Assembly: GCA_015680685.1 (NCBI GenBank)
Contig: MNCI01034634.1
Span: 9,386 to 40,611 of the forward strand
Length of the DNA: 31,226 nucleotides
Direction of reading: 5' to 3'
Source: Gnetum montanum
Taxonomy: Eukaryota; Streptophyta; Gnetopsida; Gnetales; Gnetaceae
Shown: positions 30,167-31,226 of the stretch, one piece after another
Position numbering within the stretch: the stretch's first letter is position 1
Layout of the letters: each line of letters starts with the position of its first letter
Notes under the pieces: generated by a model
Databases searched by the model: none
What the model was told of the DNA's origin: nothing
Seen by the model: the letters and a program-made list of their open reading frames with translations, nothing else
Translations under genes and position numbers: made by a program

Positions 30167-30805
30167 CGTCCGCCACGACGCTAAACTGGCACTGATCGTC
30201 CGCTATGACGTTAAACTAGCAACCATCGTCCGCTATGACGTTAAACTGGCAACCATCGTCCGCCACGATGCTAAACTAGCACTGATCGTCCGCTATGACG
30301 TTAAACTAGCAACCATCGTCTGCTATGACGTTAAACTGGCAACCATCGTCCGCTACGACGTAAAACTGGCGTTCCTTGCACACGTCTGCCATGATGCTAA
30401 ACTGGCACTGATCGTCCGCTACGACGTTAAACTAGCAAGTTGTAACCATCCGCTATGACGTAAAACTGGCAATGTTGTACAGGTCCGCCAAAACGAAAAA
30501 CTGGCATCTTTTGCACGCGTCCGCCACGAAGCTAAACTAGCACAGGTAAGTAGTCATCTGTTGAGACGTAAAACCAGCACAGATCTGTCCCTGGGTCATG
30601 ACACGAAACTGACATCCACAGCACGGTCTGCTGAGACCATAAATCAGAAATACCACCGTCCGCTACGACGTAAAACTAGCACTTCTCAGTCCGCCCAGAC
30701 TTTAAACTGGGACCATGGTCTGTTGAGACTTAAAACCAGCAATGACAGTCTACTAGGACTTAAAACTGGAACTTACAGACTGCTGCCATGTAAATCAAGC
30801 GAGCG
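30167..30805 (+). repeat. Tandem array of about 20 hairpin units after integrase
   Basis: The first seven units start exactly 30 bp apart (30167, 30197, 30227, 30257, 30287, 30317, 30347); later ones are 25-40 bp and more diverged. Each unit has a 4-base arm, a 6-base loop, the complementary arm, then a TAAACT(A/G)G-type tail and a variable spacer. Units 1-6 form two copies of a three-unit, 90-bp higher-order repeat. The array lies 38 bp after the integrase stop, where Tat/Ogre elements often carry tandem repeats. Confidence 0.9.
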
Positions 30806-31226
30806 TGATCATCTCTGCACGGTTGCACGACAAACGAGGTGGGATTCTGGGACAGTCCTAGCGTCGCCACCCCACCGGCATCCTACTGATTCCTCAGATG
30901 AGCTGAGGGGCATCTTACTAATCCCTAGGAGATGTCGTCGCTGCGCCCACTACAGCGGTGGTACTTCTGAGAGTTTAGTCTCGCCAGCCAGAGCCCCGAC
31001 GAAATCCTCGTTGACAACGACCTCGGGGACCCATGCCGATCATCGCTATTGAACGCCGGCTTCGCAAATTCATCTAGCTGGTTCCTTGCCTAACCAGTTA
31101 GGTGCACTGTGTCTAATGCCTTTTGACGAAGATATGCTGGGCCAATCGTCAGGATTGGCGGCTCCGCCCTCATGCCCCAGCTCCTTCTTCACGGCCCAAT
31201 CGCTCTATCTCGCATCACACGGCGCT
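30806..31226 (+). other. Distal 3' untranslated region of element E
   Basis: Non-coding as far as I can see; an ORF reaching 31052 has no recognisable protein character. It contains small hairpins: CCTCAG / CTGAGG near 30893-30909, CTGGTT / AACCAG near 31078-31097 and CCAATC / GATTGG near 31142-31158. Neither polypurine tract nor 3' LTR is reached before the window ends. Confidence 0.45.

Noticed and set aside
30167-30376. Regular 30-bp repeats resembling a CRISPR array
   Set aside because: Units are head-to-tail without unique spacers, degrade gradually and follow a plant integrase; this is a retroelement 3' tandem repeat.
30141-30458. 105-codon ORF of 10-residue repeats as a real protein
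   Set aside because: Its openness follows from the 30-bp period, it starts at GTG in a frame different from integrase, and the later units break the frame.

Overview
This is gene-poor plant nuclear DNA made almost entirely of decayed, partly nested LTR retrotransposons of the Ty3/gypsy Athila/Tat type. The evidence is Athila/Tat-like primer-binding sites, plant-type LTRs with TATAAATA boxes, a pol with a second, archaeal-type RNase H (the Tat/Ogre signature), GT-AG introns and many nonsense-mutated reading frames. I saw no host gene, tRNA, rRNA or CRISPR. The species cannot be named; a large-genome plant is likely.

Layout. (1) 1-1446: 3' end of AT-rich element A, with a coiled-coil accessory ORF and a polypurine tract. 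(2) LTR1, 1447-2743, has a polypurine tract on its left and a primer-binding site on its right, so it serves as both 3' LTR of A and 5' LTR of element B. (3) Element B, 1447-9122: gag remnant, gene-free stretch, sense-strand accessory ORF (Athila-type N-terminal domain plus coiled coil), polypurine tract, LTR2. It has no protease, RT or integrase. (4) 9123-9950: AT-rich flank with a possible MITE. (5) Element C on the minus strand, about 9960-12780: decayed gag, primer-binding site, LTR3. (6) Element D on the minus strand: LTR4 (12900-14691), polypurine tract, then accessory-ORF fragments on the opposite (plus) strand up to 16052. (7) Element E, a Tat/Ogre-like element on the plus strand from 16053 past the window end: LTR5, primer-binding site, gag, zinc finger, protease, a 5.1-kb intron-like interval, RT, RNase H, second RNase H, integrase and a tandem-repeat 3' region. 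E appears inserted into D.

The most interesting feature is in the interval between protease and RT of element E. On the minus strand it holds a gene of eight exons (26235 down to 22103). All seven GT-AG junctions are phase-coherent, a TATA-like box lies about 155 bp upstream of the ATG, and about 1,108 codons are readable apart from in-frame stops. Its domain order (Athila-type ORF domain, low-complexity linker, coiled coil, acidic tail) matches the sense-strand accessory ORFs of A and B. The sense intron of E would splice out this antisense gene.

A second theme is small hairpins. The tandem array downstream of integrase and three dispersed repeats inside the intron share a 4-bp stem, 6-nt loop and a TAAACT(A/G)G-type tail, with arm sequences that covary between copies. 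The U3 regions of LTR2, LTR4 and LTR5 hold hairpin clusters between LTR start and TATA box, several with exactly 6-nt loops. All coding regions here look dead as they stand: nonsense codons throughout, frameshifts in gag, and an RT catalytic Asp changed to Tyr.
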